This document shows, piece after piece, positions 1 to 9,555 of a stretch of DNA of 64,000 bases; positions within the stretch are counted from its first letter, which is position 1; each line of letters opens with the position of its first letter. The DNA lies in contig CAWIVH010000015.1 in assembly GCA_963839475.1 (NCBI GenBank), positions 372,001 to 436,000 on the forward strand, given 5' to 3'. A program made the position numbers and the translations under genes. Under the pieces are notes generated by a model that worked only from the letters and a program-made list of their open reading frames with translations, was not told the origin of the DNA and ran no database searches. The stretch comes from CAWIVH01 sp963839475. Lineage in GTDB: Bacteria > Acidobacteriota > UBA6911.

Positions 1-285
1 CGCCCCTCCACCCGCTTCCGCAAGACGGACGTGAAAGGCAGGTTTGCCGTCCGCGCCCCCATGCGATCATCTGAACAGCCTTGCATTTTGTCCCATCACT
101 GGAAGGGACGAGGCACGGTTCCTGCGACGAATTCCTTAAAGACCCTTCCTTCCGCAACCGGTTGCCAGAGAATGCCGGCATTCCGGCAGGGGGCAGGCCG
201 GCTCCACGCTGGAGTTCGAATTGCACGATTGCGCCGGTGAGAGATGTGCAAATGGAACCTTCCTGGATCCCCGGGCGGTTGACGC
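1..285. other. Non-coding stretch at window start
   Basis: I see no convincing gene in this stretch. The short open frames on both strands have no start signal or recognisable motif. It lies downstream of the leftward membrane-protein gene that ends at 286. A short GC-rich inverted repeat (GCCGG/CCGGC type) lies near 174-200 but is too weak to call a terminator. Confidence 0.4.
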
Positions 286-1740
286 TTAATGATCCGGAGG
301 CCGGGGACCGTAAAGGTAATAGGGATAGACCTCAACCCTGCGCTGATAATTTCTCCCCAGGGCCTGCAGCACCTCCGGCGTGAATCGTTCGATATCATCA
401 TCGTTCAGGATTCCCTCTTCGATCGGGAATTCGGTGATTACCCACGAAAAGGTGCGCTTGTCGATCTCCGTCAGCAGCAGTTTCTGGTCCCAGAGCCCAA
501 CCCGCGACATGGCACTAAAATGCATAAGTTGCAGGAAAACTTCCCCGCGGCCGAAGAGCGCGAAGCTGGCCTGCTGCGATAGAATCGGTCCCGATCCTTC
601 TTGGATGACAGGATAGATCTTTTCTGCCGCCCGGTTGCGGGCCATGCCTCCCGGCCCTTCCTCTACCAATATGTAGAGCGGGGCGTAGATCAGGAGGAAG
701 AGGACCTGGAGGGAAACGAGCGTGTCTCTGCCGCGCATGGAGATCAACCCGGTGGTGCGGAGCAGGAATACCAGGACAACCACCAGCAGTTCAAGCACGT
801 ACTGGCCGTGAGCTCCAATCCGGCCCAGGGAGACCAGAGTCAACAAAAGGACCAAACTCAGGTAGAGGTCCATCGCCTCCCAGCTCCCCTCCCGGAAGCG
901 GCGCCACGACACGGAAACCGCCAATCCAATGAACAGGAAAAGCGGTCCCGCAAAATGGATGAAGATGCCCGGGATCTGGAGTGGCATGTAGGACAGGTCA
1001 CCCAATTTGACGGTGTCCAGCCAGAAACGACCCGCGGTTATTTTTTGCAGCCAGAGGAACGGGACCAGACCGGAAACGGCACCCGTGATCACATAGGGGA
1101 TCAGCCAGCGCCGATTCCGCAAAGCCAGATAAATCACCATCGCCACGGGCAAAGCAATCTGGGTTTGCTTCGTGTAGAAGGCCATTGTCGCAAGCAGCGG
1201 GCTGATGATGATCGTCTCCAACCAGCGATTGCGGAGAAAGAAAAGCAGAGACCAGAGCGAGAACGCGACTGCCATGACCTGCGGATGGCACCGAGCCGCG
1301 TTAAATAAAAATGCAGGAATCAAGAACAGCAAGAAAGCCGCCCAGATCGCATCCCGGGCACCCCCATGCTGATTACGACTCAGGCGGATCATGGCCCAGA
1401 CGATCGACAGCGCAGCCAGGAGAGATACCAGCTTGGCAGGCAGGAAGCTGAGGCCGGTAAACATCATCGGAATTGCTACCACCGCATAATAGAGAGGAGT
1501 ATAGGCGGCGAACGCATAGGGAGGGATGTCGATGTCGCGATAAATGTTCTGACCGGAAGCCAGGCGCCAGGCCGTGTTCAAAATTTCGGGCTCGGCGTCG
1601 TCCCAGGAGAAATGGGTTCGGAATGAGACATAACACCACGCCAGAATGCAGAGCACAGCTATCGGCGGCACTATTCGGCACAGCCATGGCCGGAGATGAG
1701 CCAGCCGCAATGCTATTTTCTCAGGATTCGCAATCGACAT
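286..1740 (-). CDS. Polytopic membrane protein, GT-C glycosyltransferase-like
   Basis: This is a 484-residue integral membrane protein. A basic N-terminus is followed by a hydrophobic helix (about residues 24-41), a loop with an acidic pair after FSWDDAEPEI (about 65-74), and many further hydrophobic segments up to about residue 360. The last 100 residues are soluble. An acidic motif in the first periplasmic loop followed by many helices resembles GT-C enzymes such as the ArnT/PMT/GT39 group, which use lipid-linked sugars, but no diagnostic motif fixes the family. It is the last gene of a leftward run after an FtsX-type permease, 30 bases downstream of it. The function is inferred only. Confidence 0.55.
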   Translation of the reverse strand: MSIANPEKIALRLAHLRPWLCRIVPPIAVLCILAWCYVSFRTHFSWDDAEPEILNTAWRLASGQNIYRDIDIPPYAFAAYTPLYYAVVAIPMMFTGLSFLPAKLVSLLAALSIVWAMIRLSRNQHGGARDAIWAAFLLFLIPAFLFNAARCHPQVMAVAFSLWSLLFFLRNRWLETIIISPLLATMAFYTKQTQIALPVAMVIYLALRNRRWLIPYVITGAVSGLVPFLWLQKITAGRFWLDTVKLGDLSYMPLQIPGIFIHFAGPLFLFIGLAVSVSWRRFREGSWEAMDLYLSLVLLLTLVSLGRIGAHGQYVLELLVVVLVFLLRTTGLISMRGRDTLVSLQVLFLLIYAPLYILVEEGPGGMARNRAAEKIYPVIQEGSGPILSQQASFALFGRGEVFLQLMHFSAMSRVGLWDQKLLLTEIDKRTFSWVITEFPIEEGILNDDDIERFTPEVLQALGRNYQRRVEVYPYYLYGPRPPDH

Positions 1741-1770
1741 GACAAAACATCCGCAGTCCCCATGGCGCTG

Positions 1771-3045
1771 CTATTCATAGTGCAAAGCATCGACTGGATT
1801 CAGGCGCGAGGCGCGAAGCGCGGGGAGCATACCGAAGGTGAGCCCAACGATTACCGTCATCCCGAATCCCAAAATGATCGCCATGGGCGGGATTTGGATC
1901 TTGATTCCCGGCGAAAAATATTCGACCAGGTATGGAACGGCCACCCCGATTAAAACTCCAGTCAAGCCGCCGCTAAGGGTGAGGATCATGGCTTCAGTCA
2001 AAAACTCCACCAGCACCACACGGCGCAATGCGCCGACCGACTTCCTGATACCGATCTCACGTGTGCGCTCGGTTACAGTGATAAGCATGACATTCATTAT
2101 CCCGATGCCGCTGGATAGCAGGGATATGCCTGCAATCACCAGGAGGACAAGCGTCAGCCCCAGACTGATCCTGTTCGCGGCTTTCAGGATTTCAGTCAGG
2201 TTATCCACTCTATAAATCGCCCGATTGCGGTGACGGCCCGGCAGGAGTTGACGGATCGCCTGCGTGACCTGAGGCACCAGCTCCATGGTTTCGGCCGACA
2301 CATAGATTTGATCGAGAGTGCCTGCCGGTTTGAAATAGCGCATCACAGAAAGGGGCAATACTGCGGCGTAATCGGTAACCTCCGCCTGACCGAAAGTGCT
2401 GGCGCGTTCTCGGAAAATTCCGATCACGGAAAATCGAATGCCAAAGAGGCTCACATTGCCTCTATAAGAAGGATCGCGCTGAAGATTTTTGGCCAACAGC
2501 TCGGTCACCAGGCAGACTTTGTTACGGAACCGTTCGTCGTTTTCATCCAGGAATCTTCCGCTGACCACTTCGATATTGCGCACCGACTCGTATTCGGGGG
2601 TGGTTCCGATAAGCGTTACAACACGGCCAATCCCCGATAGATACACGGTAGGATAGCTCAATACCAGCGGTGCCGCGCTCCGAACTCCGGGGACCTGGCT
2701 TCGAATAGCATTCAGATCACCATTGTTTAGCCGGTCCTCCAGGGCAAATGTAGTCAAAATCGCATCCGCCGCTTCCTGATAGACCGAGATCAGGTTTGAG
2801 CCGATGCCACGGATCTGATCCAGGGTATAGTTACGGCCGCTGATTCCCGCCACGACAACCAGTACGAGAGAAGCTGTCCCCACGACCATCCCCAGGGCCG
2901 TCAAAACAGCACGTCCCCAGTTGCGACCCAAGGCGCCGATCGCGGTCCGCAGAATTTCCAGGAAGATGAACCTGGAGGCTGAAGTCTCCGTTATTTGAGA
3001 AGACAAATTCTCTAGGCCATTGGCGCCGATTCTTTCTGGAATCAT
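1771..3045 (-). CDS. FtsX/MacB-type ABC transporter permease
   Basis: This 424-residue protein has the MacB-permease layout. A transmembrane helix lies at about residues 45-70 (LGMVVGTASLVLVVV), followed by a large extracytoplasmic domain to about residue 270. Three C-terminal helices make up the FtsX domain, with the typical MNVMLITVTERTREIGIRK stretch near 315-335. MacB of Escherichia coli carries its own N-terminal ATPase; this protein has none, so it needs a separate nucleotide-binding subunit. The start overlaps the stop of the upstream adaptor gene by four bases, which implies translational coupling. Expected role: export of a small molecule, peptide or lipoprotein across the envelope with the adaptor. 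Confidence 0.85.
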   Translation of the reverse strand: MIPERIGANGLENLSSQITETSASRFIFLEILRTAIGALGRNWGRAVLTALGMVVGTASLVLVVVAGISGRNYTLDQIRGIGSNLISVYQEAADAILTTFALEDRLNNGDLNAIRSQVPGVRSAAPLVLSYPTVYLSGIGRVVTLIGTTPEYESVRNIEVVSGRFLDENDERFRNKVCLVTELLAKNLQRDPSYRGNVSLFGIRFSVIGIFRERASTFGQAEVTDYAAVLPLSVMRYFKPAGTLDQIYVSAETMELVPQVTQAIRQLLPGRHRNRAIYRVDNLTEILKAANRISLGLTLVLLVIAGISLLSSGIGIMNVMLITVTERTREIGIRKSVGALRRVVLVEFLTEAMILTLSGGLTGVLIGVAVPYLVEYFSPGIKIQIPPMAIILGFGMTVIVGLTFGMLPALRASRLNPVDALHYE

Positions 3046-4247
3046 GGGTTTCTGATCTCACCCGGATTCGTGACCACCCTGGTCCCCTCATCGATGCCCT
3101 GCAAAATCTCAATTTCTTCTGGAGTGACCAATCCCGGGAGCACTGGTTTGACAGCGGTGTGCTCTCCGTCCGACCACAGGACTGCCGGTTTTCCGTTGTG
3201 ACTAAACACGGCAGTCCGTGGAACGACCAGGGCTGCCGCCTTGCTGGCAGTCACGATCTGCACTTTCACGTTGAGGTTCGGAATCAGCTCTTTCGGTTCA
3301 TTATCAAGGGTGCAGATTACATAGCCAATGAACCGGGTACCCAATGCCACAACCTGTTTTGCCGGTTGATCGACGACGCCTTTCCAGCGCTGATCCGGAA
3401 GCCCGTCCCAATCGATCAGGACCCGCTGCCCTTTCTGTATCCTTCCCAAATCCGGCTCATCGACGTAGGCCCGGAGACGGACCCTGCCCGGCTGGTACAA
3501 TTGGGCCAGTTGCTGGCCTTTGTTCACATAGGATCCCGGGTTGACCATTCGCGAGTAGAGGATTCCGCTGACAGGAGAAAAAATGGATCCCATGCGCACT
3601 TGCTGATCGAGCAGCTCCACCTGCCGGCTCAACTCGCTGACTTTACCTTGGCGCAGTTGCTTCTCTTCTTCGGAGTAACGCTGAAACAGGCCTGCTTTTT
3701 TTTGTTGGAGCCCCTTGAGGCGGACTTCCACCTGATCGGCCTGTTTTCGCATGTTCTCAACCGCTTCGTGCGTGGTCGCCTCTTTCTTGAGCAAAGCTTC
3801 TTCGCGGATCAGGTCGGCGCGCAGCTGATTCATTTGCAGGGCGACCTCGGCAATGGAGGCTTCCACGGCCGCAACCTCTTCCTTGGAAGGTCCCTCAACC
3901 GCAGTCTGCGCCTCACTCCTGGCTTGCAGGAGAGCGGCTTTGGCTCCGGCCAGTGCTGTCATGAGCTGTTGGGATTCCAGGCTCGCCAGCAACTGTCCCC
4001 GGGTGACCTCCGATCCTTCAGCATGCGGCAGGCTGGTCACAAATGCGTCCATCGGGGCAACGATGTCGGTTCGATCCACAGGTTCAATAATGCCGTTGGT
4101 ACTGACCAGGGTGCTCAATTCCTGGCGAACCGCCGTGGCCAAAGAAAGCCGCGGCGTGGCGGAGCCCCGGCTCAAAAGATGATATCCGAGAGGTGCTCCC
4201 ACCAGGATCAGTGCGGCCGCAACGATCAAAACATACTTGCGAGTCAT
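3042..4247 (-). CDS. Efflux periplasmic adaptor (HlyD/MacA family)
   Basis: This is a membrane-fusion protein of about 401 residues. I start it at MTRKYVLIVAAALILVGAP, which gives a clean N-terminal signal anchor; an in-frame ATG 17 codons upstream adds no recognisable sequence. After the anchor come a lipoyl-like half (TNGIIEPVDRTDIVAP), a long coiled-coil hairpin rich in A/E/Q/K (about residues 90-210), the second lipoyl half and beta-barrel (SPVSGILYSRMVNPGSYV) and a C-terminal membrane-proximal domain (VVPRTAVFSHNGKPAV). Such adaptors link an inner-membrane transporter to a TolC-like channel. It is translationally coupled to the FtsX-type permease. The TolC-like protein at 21095-22816 could be the partner, but nothing links them physically. 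Confidence 0.85.
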   Translation of the reverse strand: MTRKYVLIVAAALILVGAPLGYHLLSRGSATPRLSLATAVRQELSTLVSTNGIIEPVDRTDIVAPMDAFVTSLPHAEGSEVTRGQLLASLESQQLMTALAGAKAALLQARSEAQTAVEGPSKEEVAAVEASIAEVALQMNQLRADLIREEALLKKEATTHEAVENMRKQADQVEVRLKGLQQKKAGLFQRYSEEEKQLRQGKVSELSRQVELLDQQVRMGSIFSPVSGILYSRMVNPGSYVNKGQQLAQLYQPGRVRLRAYVDEPDLGRIQKGQRVLIDWDGLPDQRWKGVVDQPAKQVVALGTRFIGYVICTLDNEPKELIPNLNVKVQIVTASKAAALVVPRTAVFSHNGKPAVLWSDGEHTAVKPVLPGLVTPEEIEILQGIDEGTRVVTNPGEIRNP

Positions 4248-4497
4248 ATGCGTCTCGTGAAGATTCAACTTGAGGCTGATAGGATACACAAACTGCACAC
4301 CCTATCGCTCCAGAATCAGCTGCCCGATCTCCGGGCCGCGGTGCCAAGGCAACGGTTCAACATCGGCTCACCCAGGCGTCCCGAAGACACGATATATGCC
4401 TTCTGCCCGCTTGCCAAGCAGGAACAGGAGCCAAGGTCAAAAGAAAGAAGCGAAATCATTTGGGTCATGGTAGTGTGGAATTCTACCCGGAGGGGAT

Positions 4498-5301
4498 ATG
4501 AACATTGCCGGTAAATCAGCTCTGGTTACGGGGAGTTCGGTCGGAGTGGGCCGCGCGACTGCGATCCAGCTCGCCCGTAAAGGCGCGTCGGTGGTGATCA
4601 ATTACAGCCGGAGCGAGGCTGAAGCCCTCGCCGCCGTGGAGTTGTGCCGCGAGGCCGGAGGGCAGGCTGTCGCTGTCCGCGCCGATGTATCCCAGGATAC
4701 TGAGGCGCGCCGTCTGGTAGCTGCTGCGGTTGAATCCTTCGGCAGGCTCGATATCCTGGTCAACAACGCCGCTACCACCAATTTCGTGCCCCACGCAAAC
4801 CTCGAGGCGCTTACGGAGGCCATGTGGGACCGGATGTTCCGGACCAATGTGCTGGGCACTTTTTTCTGCACGCGCGCCGCAGTTCCTCATTTGCGCCGGT
4901 CAGGGGAAGGCGCCGTGGTTCATGTCACATCGATGGCCGGAATCCAGGCAACGGGCAGCTCCATAGCCTACTGCGCCTCCAAAGCCGCGGTGATCAACAT
5001 GACCCTTTCCATGGCGCGGGCCTTGGGCCCGGCCATCCGGGTCAACGCTGTCGCCCCCGGACCGATCGACACGCGCTGGCTGATCGAGGGTCTGGGTCAG
5101 GATGGATACCTCAGACTGGTCGAACAGGTAAAACAGGGCACTCCGCTCGGCCGGATCAGCACGCCTGACGAGGTGGCGGAAACGATTCTTTGGCTGATCG
5201 AAGGCGCCGCCAACACCACGGGAGAGGTCATCAAGATCGATGCCGGAGGACATCTCGGGATGGTGACGGTTCGTCCTGCCGCCGGGGAAACGCATAAATA
5301 G
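4498..5301 (+). CDS. SDR-family oxidoreductase (FabG-like)
   Basis: This 267-residue classical short-chain dehydrogenase is NAD(P)-dependent. The Rossmann glycine motif TGSSVGVGRA is at about residues 11-20, NNA at about 90, and the catalytic Ser and YxxxK (YCASKAA) at about 150-165, followed by the PG motif NAVAPGPIDT. The family oxidises or reduces hydroxyl/keto groups. The sequence resembles FabG-like 3-oxoacyl reductases, but so do many sugar, steroid and aromatic dehydrogenases, so the substrate is open. A good ribosome site (GGAGGGG) lies just before the ATG. The gene stands alone between leftward genes and is divergent from the efflux adaptor. Confidence 0.85.
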   Translation: MNIAGKSALVTGSSVGVGRATAIQLARKGASVVINYSRSEAEALAAVELCREAGGQAVAVRADVSQDTEARRLVAAAVESFGRLDILVNNAATTNFVPHANLEALTEAMWDRMFRTNVLGTFFCTRAAVPHLRRSGEGAVVHVTSMAGIQATGSSIAYCASKAAVINMTLSMARALGPAIRVNAVAPGPIDTRWLIEGLGQDGYLRLVEQVKQGTPLGRISTPDEVAETILWLIEGAANTTGEVIKIDAGGHLGMVTVRPAAGETHK

Positions 5302-5351
5302 GACCGACGCCCCGTGCATGGCCGCTGTTTTTGCGGGATGAGAGGTTACTC

Positions 5352-6230
5352 TCAGCGCAGCCCCTTGCGCTTCAGGTGGGCGATAAGCTCCACAGGATAA
5401 TCGGTGATGATGGCATCGGCTCCGGCCTCGATCATCCGGTCCCAGTCCGCAGGTGAATTTGCCGTCCATGGGATTACCTCAAGCCCGGCATCGTGCGCTG
5501 CCTTGACCTTTTCGTTGGTAACCAGGTCGATCCTCGGGGAAATGATTCCTGCCTGGGCTTCACCCGCAATAGCGGGATATTCGCGCTTGTCTCCCGACGT
5601 GAGGGCCGAAAGTCTGATTTCCGGCGCGAGTTTTTTCATCGCCAGCAGCGTCCGGAAATCGAAGGACTGCAGAATAATGCGTTTTTCAAGCTTGTGCTTC
5701 CGGATCTGCTCCAGCACAAGCCGGACGAATTCTTCAGGAGGGGGAGTGTACTGTGGCTTGTCAGGGAAGATTTTCGTTTCGATGTTGAAATCGAAGCTGC
5801 CCCGTCCTGCCAGGCTGAAAACCTCGTCCAGCGTTGGCAGACGCGTTCCCGGGACGGGTGTCTGTTTGGGGAACGCGGGATTCTTCATGGAGCCGCAATC
5901 CCAGCGCTGAAGCTCTTCCAGGGAGAGTTCGCGGATCACGGCAGTGGGCGCCGGGCCGGTGCAGACCGGAGGGCGCAGAATGGGATCATGGGAGACCACG
6001 ACGATATTATCCTTCGTGACCGCCATATCCAGTTCGAGCACATCCACGCCGGCCCGGATGGCATATTCAAAAGCTGGAATGGTGTTTTCCGGCATTATCG
6101 CCCGGGCGCCGCGGTGGCCCTGCACCAGAATCTTGCGGCCGGAAGCCGCATCTAACTTATTCGGACCGGACAAAGTCGCACCCAGCATCAACAAAATCAT
6201 CAGGACATCCTTCCACTCCGGCATTCTCAT
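5352..6230 (-). CDS. Secreted glycerophosphodiester phosphodiesterase
   Basis: The protein hydrolyses glycerophosphodiesters to sn-glycerol-3-phosphate and an alcohol. The 292 residues begin with a signal peptide (VLMILLMLGATLSG), which suggests periplasmic action like GlpQ rather than cytosolic UgpQ. The GDPD barrel signature is complete: HRGARAIMPENT (catalytic His/Arg and metal Glu) at about 39-50, ELDMAVTKDN, VVSHDP (second catalytic His), and ETKIFPDKP later. It lies 19 or more bases downstream of glpT on the same strand, so the two are probably co-transcribed as a salvage pair: periplasmic hydrolysis, then uptake of the product. Confidence 0.92.
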   Translation of the reverse strand: MRMPEWKDVLMILLMLGATLSGPNKLDAASGRKILVQGHRGARAIMPENTIPAFEYAIRAGVDVLELDMAVTKDNIVVVSHDPILRPPVCTGPAPTAVIRELSLEELQRWDCGSMKNPAFPKQTPVPGTRLPTLDEVFSLAGRGSFDFNIETKIFPDKPQYTPPPEEFVRLVLEQIRKHKLEKRIILQSFDFRTLLAMKKLAPEIRLSALTSGDKREYPAIAGEAQAGIISPRIDLVTNEKVKAAHDAGLEVIPWTANSPADWDRMIEAGADAIITDYPVELIAHLKRKGLR

Positions 6231-6249
6231 CCTCCAGCCTTTCCGACTG

Positions 6250-7593
6250 CTATGGGACTGAACCGGACGGTGTTGCGCTCCGCGGGCTCAGCTTCCAGGT
6301 GAGCGAAAGAATGGCAATCCCCGCCAGCGTTGCCCCGAGAATGCAGTAGAGCGCTCCATTCCAGCCGTATTGTTCAGCGACCAGGCCCAGGGCTTTGCCC
6401 TGGACTGTTCGGCCGAGATAGCCGAATAGTCCGATGAATCCTGCCGCTGCCCCGACCGCTTTTTTCGAGGTGAAATCCAGGCCCGTAACACCCAGAAGCA
6501 TGACCGGCGGATAGATAAAGAAGCCGACCACGGCGAAGAGCGTAAGATCGAGCCAGAGCATCCCCGGCGGTGTATATAGAATCCCGGCGAAAGCGGCGAA
6601 AACCGGCAGCATGCAGACGAAACTGACCATCCCCCGCCTGCCGCCGGCTTTGTCGGACAACCATCCGACCAATAGTGTGGAGAAGATGCCGGCGAATTCA
6701 AAGACGGCCGTGCTGAACCCACCCTCCTCCAGGCTCGCGTGTTTAACCTCCTTGAGATAAGTAGGCCCCCAGTCGAGCATGCTGTAGCGCGCGATGTAGA
6801 CGAAGAAATTCGCCGACGCGAAAAGCCAAAGGTACTTGTTGTTCAGAACATAGCGGAACAGAAGCTCCTTCGTGCCCAATTCCCGCTCGGGGTCCTGCGC
6901 GCGGTCCTGCACAGGGAAGTCGTTTTTGTACTCCTCGATCGGCGGCAATCCCATGGATTGCGGTGTATCGCGGAGACGCATCAGGAGATAAGCGGCGCAT
7001 AAAATCGCCAGGATCCCGGGCACGTAAAAAGCATACCGCCATCCCATCCATGCGGTGCTGTAAGCTGCAACGACGCCGGTCAACCCACCCCCGACATTGT
7101 GTGCGATATTCCAGACGGCAAAAACCGTTCCCCGTTCGCGAATGCTGTACCAGTGTCCGAGAGACCGCCCACAGGGCGGCCATCCCATGCCCTGGACCAG
7201 CCCGTTCAAGGTCCAGAGAGCCAGGTGAGTAGGATAGTCAGCCGATCCGCCGAAAACAAAATTGCACAGAGCGGTAAGAATAAGCCCGGCCGGCATGAAA
7301 AACCGCGGGTTGCAGCGATCGGATACGGCACCCAGAAGGAATTTGCCCAGACCATAAGCGATTGCCGTCGCCGCCAGAAGATCGCCGATCTGCCCTTTGC
7401 TGTAGCCCAGAGCCTGCCCCATCTCCTTCGAGACTACCGGCAGGTTGTTCCGCACAAGGTAAAAAGCGGCATAGCCGATGAACGTCGATTCGAGGATTTG
7501 CCAGCGAACCCGGGGATAAAGCCGATGAATCGCAGCGTCATCCAGGCGAGGAGCATGAGGAGCCGGACGGAACAAGCGCAGAAAATTCAGCAT
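6250..7593 (-). CDS. glpT: Glycerol-3-phosphate transporter, OPA family MFS
   Basis: This is a close match in layout to GlpT, the glycerol-3-phosphate:phosphate antiporter of the inner membrane. I start it at MLNFLRLFRPAPHAPRL, which matches the usual GlpT N-terminus; an ATG four codons earlier (7605) is possible. Key residues can be placed: the substrate-binding Arg in FYLVRNN, the His in IAHNVGGG and the second Arg in IARYSMLDW. Other diagnostic stretches are GMGWPPCGRS, RDTPQSMGLPPIEEYKND and TYLKEVKH. About 12 hydrophobic segments are visible. It sits directly upstream of the secreted phosphodiesterase, which would supply its substrate. Confidence 0.92.
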   Translation of the reverse strand: MLNFLRLFRPAPHAPRLDDAAIHRLYPRVRWQILESTFIGYAAFYLVRNNLPVVSKEMGQALGYSKGQIGDLLAATAIAYGLGKFLLGAVSDRCNPRFFMPAGLILTALCNFVFGGSADYPTHLALWTLNGLVQGMGWPPCGRSLGHWYSIRERGTVFAVWNIAHNVGGGLTGVVAAYSTAWMGWRYAFYVPGILAILCAAYLLMRLRDTPQSMGLPPIEEYKNDFPVQDRAQDPERELGTKELLFRYVLNNKYLWLFASANFFVYIARYSMLDWGPTYLKEVKHASLEEGGFSTAVFEFAGIFSTLLVGWLSDKAGGRRGMVSFVCMLPVFAAFAGILYTPPGMLWLDLTLFAVVGFFIYPPVMLLGVTGLDFTSKKAVGAAAGFIGLFGYLGRTVQGKALGLVAEQYGWNGALYCILGATLAGIAILSLTWKLSPRSATPSGSVP

Positions 7594-7717
7594 TCCGGCT
7601 ACCATAATGGTGTCTGCCCCCGTAGTCAATCCTGTCGTCCCTTGCCGGATTTGGGCTTGACTCTGCCGGGGTCCCTGGCGTCCTATCAAACAGAGGCATT
7701 TTCCGGGGAGAACAGAG

Positions 7718-9382
7718 ATGCGAAATAGCCTGATTCTATGTCTGATGGTGTTGGCCTGGCTCTTTCCGGTCGGCGCCGCAGCTCAAAGCTCGCAGGAGTT
7801 CCACACGGCTGCTGAAAACGGCCGCCAATTCGAGCAGGCGCTCTCTGCTTCGCAGCGGCTCCTGAAGGTATGGCTGACTCATGCCGATCCCAAAACGCTA
7901 CTCCTGCCTGATCGCATTCCTGGGCGGGCTCAGGGACTGAAGGACGGGGACACCAGGCGCCTCTATACTCCCCACAATTCAGGTGCGGATCTGTATCCGT
8001 ATTTGATCCTGACCGCGAGTATTACGGATCCGGATCTCTATTCAGGCCGGTTGATGGAAATGCTGCGCAATGAAATCCGGTACACCACGGTGCAGGACTC
8101 CATACCCGCCAATCTCGAGATGAGCACAGGCGAGCTTGGGCCGCCAAGCCTTTTTGGCGCCGGCGAATATGCCAAGGACGGTCTGCTCGCGGTGACGGAG
8201 TATCTCGGGAAAACTCCCTGGTTTTACCGCATGCTCGACATGACCGCCGATGCTATGAAAGCTGCCCCGGTCGAATCGCGCTTCGGCAAGCTTCCGGCTT
8301 CCGATGCTGAACTCAACGGCGATTTCCTGCAGGCCCTGGTGCGACTGGCCACGATGTCCGGAGACCGGCGCTTCATCGAGTGGGCTCGGCGCATCGGCGA
8401 TGCATACATCGAGGAAGTCCTGCCCGGCAACCATGGGGTTCCCAGTAGCAACTGGGACTTCAGCAGGCACACGGGGGACGGGCGCCTGAGACTGCGGGAC
8501 CACGGTAACGAAACAGTCGTCGGCCTCGTACTTCTCTATGCACTCGAAAACTATTGGCAGACGCCGCGGGCTGAAAAGTACCGGCCGGTCATTTCCAACA
8601 TGCTGGATCGCATTCTCGCATCCGCGAATCCGGATGGGATGCTTTTCAACGAGGTGGATGCCGCCACCCTGAAGCCGCTCAACTCCGGGCTCTCCGACAA
8701 CTGGGGCTATGTTTACGGCGCTGTTTATTCTTTTTACCAGTGCGGCGGCAGTGAAAAGTATGCCGAAGCCGTGCGCAAGGTGCTCAAAAACCTACCCAAG
8801 TATCGCAACTACATCTGGGAGCCCAACCAGAAACTGCCCCTGGGGTCCTTCGACGGGTATGCCGATTCCATCGAAAGCGCAATCTATCTCGCAAACCGCG
8901 AGCCGGTGCCGGAGGCTTTGGCTTGGATCGATTCGGAGATGAAGGTGATGCTTGGAATGCAGCAGGCCGACGGCCATATCGAAAACTGGTATGGGGAGGG
9001 GAACTTCAACCGTACCGCCCTCCTCTATGCTCTCATGAAAAGCCAAGGTCTCCGCCCGGCTCTCTGGAAGCAGGGGCTGCAGCTGGGTGCTGTGCGCGAG
9101 GGCAGCAAGCTCCACTTCTCCCTGCAATGGCAGGCTCCCGCAAGGATCTTGTGGGATCAGGCCCGCCATCGACGAATACTCAATTTTGATAAAAACTATG
9201 TAAGACTGAACGAATTCCCGGAGTGGTATGTTGCCGATGAGAACACGCTTTACCGGCTGTCACGTGCCGGAGCGGCCGGTGAGCGCGTTTTGCTCGGCTC
9301 GGAGCTCATTGCCGGGGTGACAATCGAGCCGGGGAATTGGGTGGTCGAACCGATTGGTTCCGTACCCTACGGTCGCAAATAA
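7718..9382 (+). CDS. Secreted (alpha/alpha)-barrel-like protein, function unknown
   Basis: The 554-residue protein has a clear signal peptide (LILCLMVLAWLFPVGAAA) and so acts outside the cytoplasm. The body is rich in helical repeats with paired aromatic and acidic residues (SNWDFSRHTGDGRLRLRDHG, DNWGYVYGAVYSFYQ, GYADSIESAIYL, GHIENWYGEGNFNRTALL), which resembles six-hairpin glycosidases and polysaccharide lyases. The last 80 residues look like a small beta domain. I cannot assign it to a family, so no substrate is proposed. A GGGGAG ribosome site lies about eight bases before the ATG. It is divergent from glpT. Confidence 0.6.
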   Translation: MRNSLILCLMVLAWLFPVGAAAQSSQEFHTAAENGRQFEQALSASQRLLKVWLTHADPKTLLLPDRIPGRAQGLKDGDTRRLYTPHNSGADLYPYLILTASITDPDLYSGRLMEMLRNEIRYTTVQDSIPANLEMSTGELGPPSLFGAGEYAKDGLLAVTEYLGKTPWFYRMLDMTADAMKAAPVESRFGKLPASDAELNGDFLQALVRLATMSGDRRFIEWARRIGDAYIEEVLPGNHGVPSSNWDFSRHTGDGRLRLRDHGNETVVGLVLLYALENYWQTPRAEKYRPVISNMLDRILASANPDGMLFNEVDAATLKPLNSGLSDNWGYVYGAVYSFYQCGGSEKYAEAVRKVLKNLPKYRNYIWEPNQKLPLGSFDGYADSIESAIYLANREPVPEALAWIDSEMKVMLGMQQADGHIENWYGEGNFNRTALLYALMKSQGLRPALWKQGLQLGAVREGSKLHFSLQWQAPARILWDQARHRRILNFDKNYVRLNEFPEWYVADENTLYRLSRAGAAGERVLLGSELIAGVTIEPGNWVVEPIGSVPYGRK

Positions 9383-9442
9383 GATAAAAGGCTGCTGCAT
9401 TCCAGATAGCGGAACTGGCCGATGTTGTGGGCTGGGTTATAA

Positions 9443-9475
9443 GGCCGGCGGTGGATCAGCGGGGAGCCGCCGGCC
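9443..9475. terminator. Inverted repeat between convergent genes, possible terminator
   Basis: Nine-base perfect arms (GGCCGGCGG and CCGCCGGCC) are separated by 15 bases and lie between the ends of two convergent genes. No T-run follows on either strand, so a factor-independent terminator is only a possibility. Confidence 0.35.
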
Positions 9476-9555
9476 GATGGAAGCGGGATTCCTTTGCAGA
9501 ATACGGGATCGAAGCTGATCCCGCGTCCCGGTTCTTCCTCCCGCCACACGCCAAT

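Noticed and set aside
111..127. Sigma-54-like site (AGGCACG, four bases, CTGC)
   Set aside because: It faces right, but the first rightward gene begins at 4498, and both conserved blocks have a mismatch.
601..1308. 235-codon rightward open frame rich in Q/R/E
   Set aside because: It is antisense to the polytopic membrane protein; the composition is what hydrophobic codons give on the other strand.
3159..4514. 451-codon rightward open frame
   Set aside because: It lies antisense to the efflux adaptor, whose signal anchor, lipoyl and coiled-coil features are clear. It has no recognisable domain.
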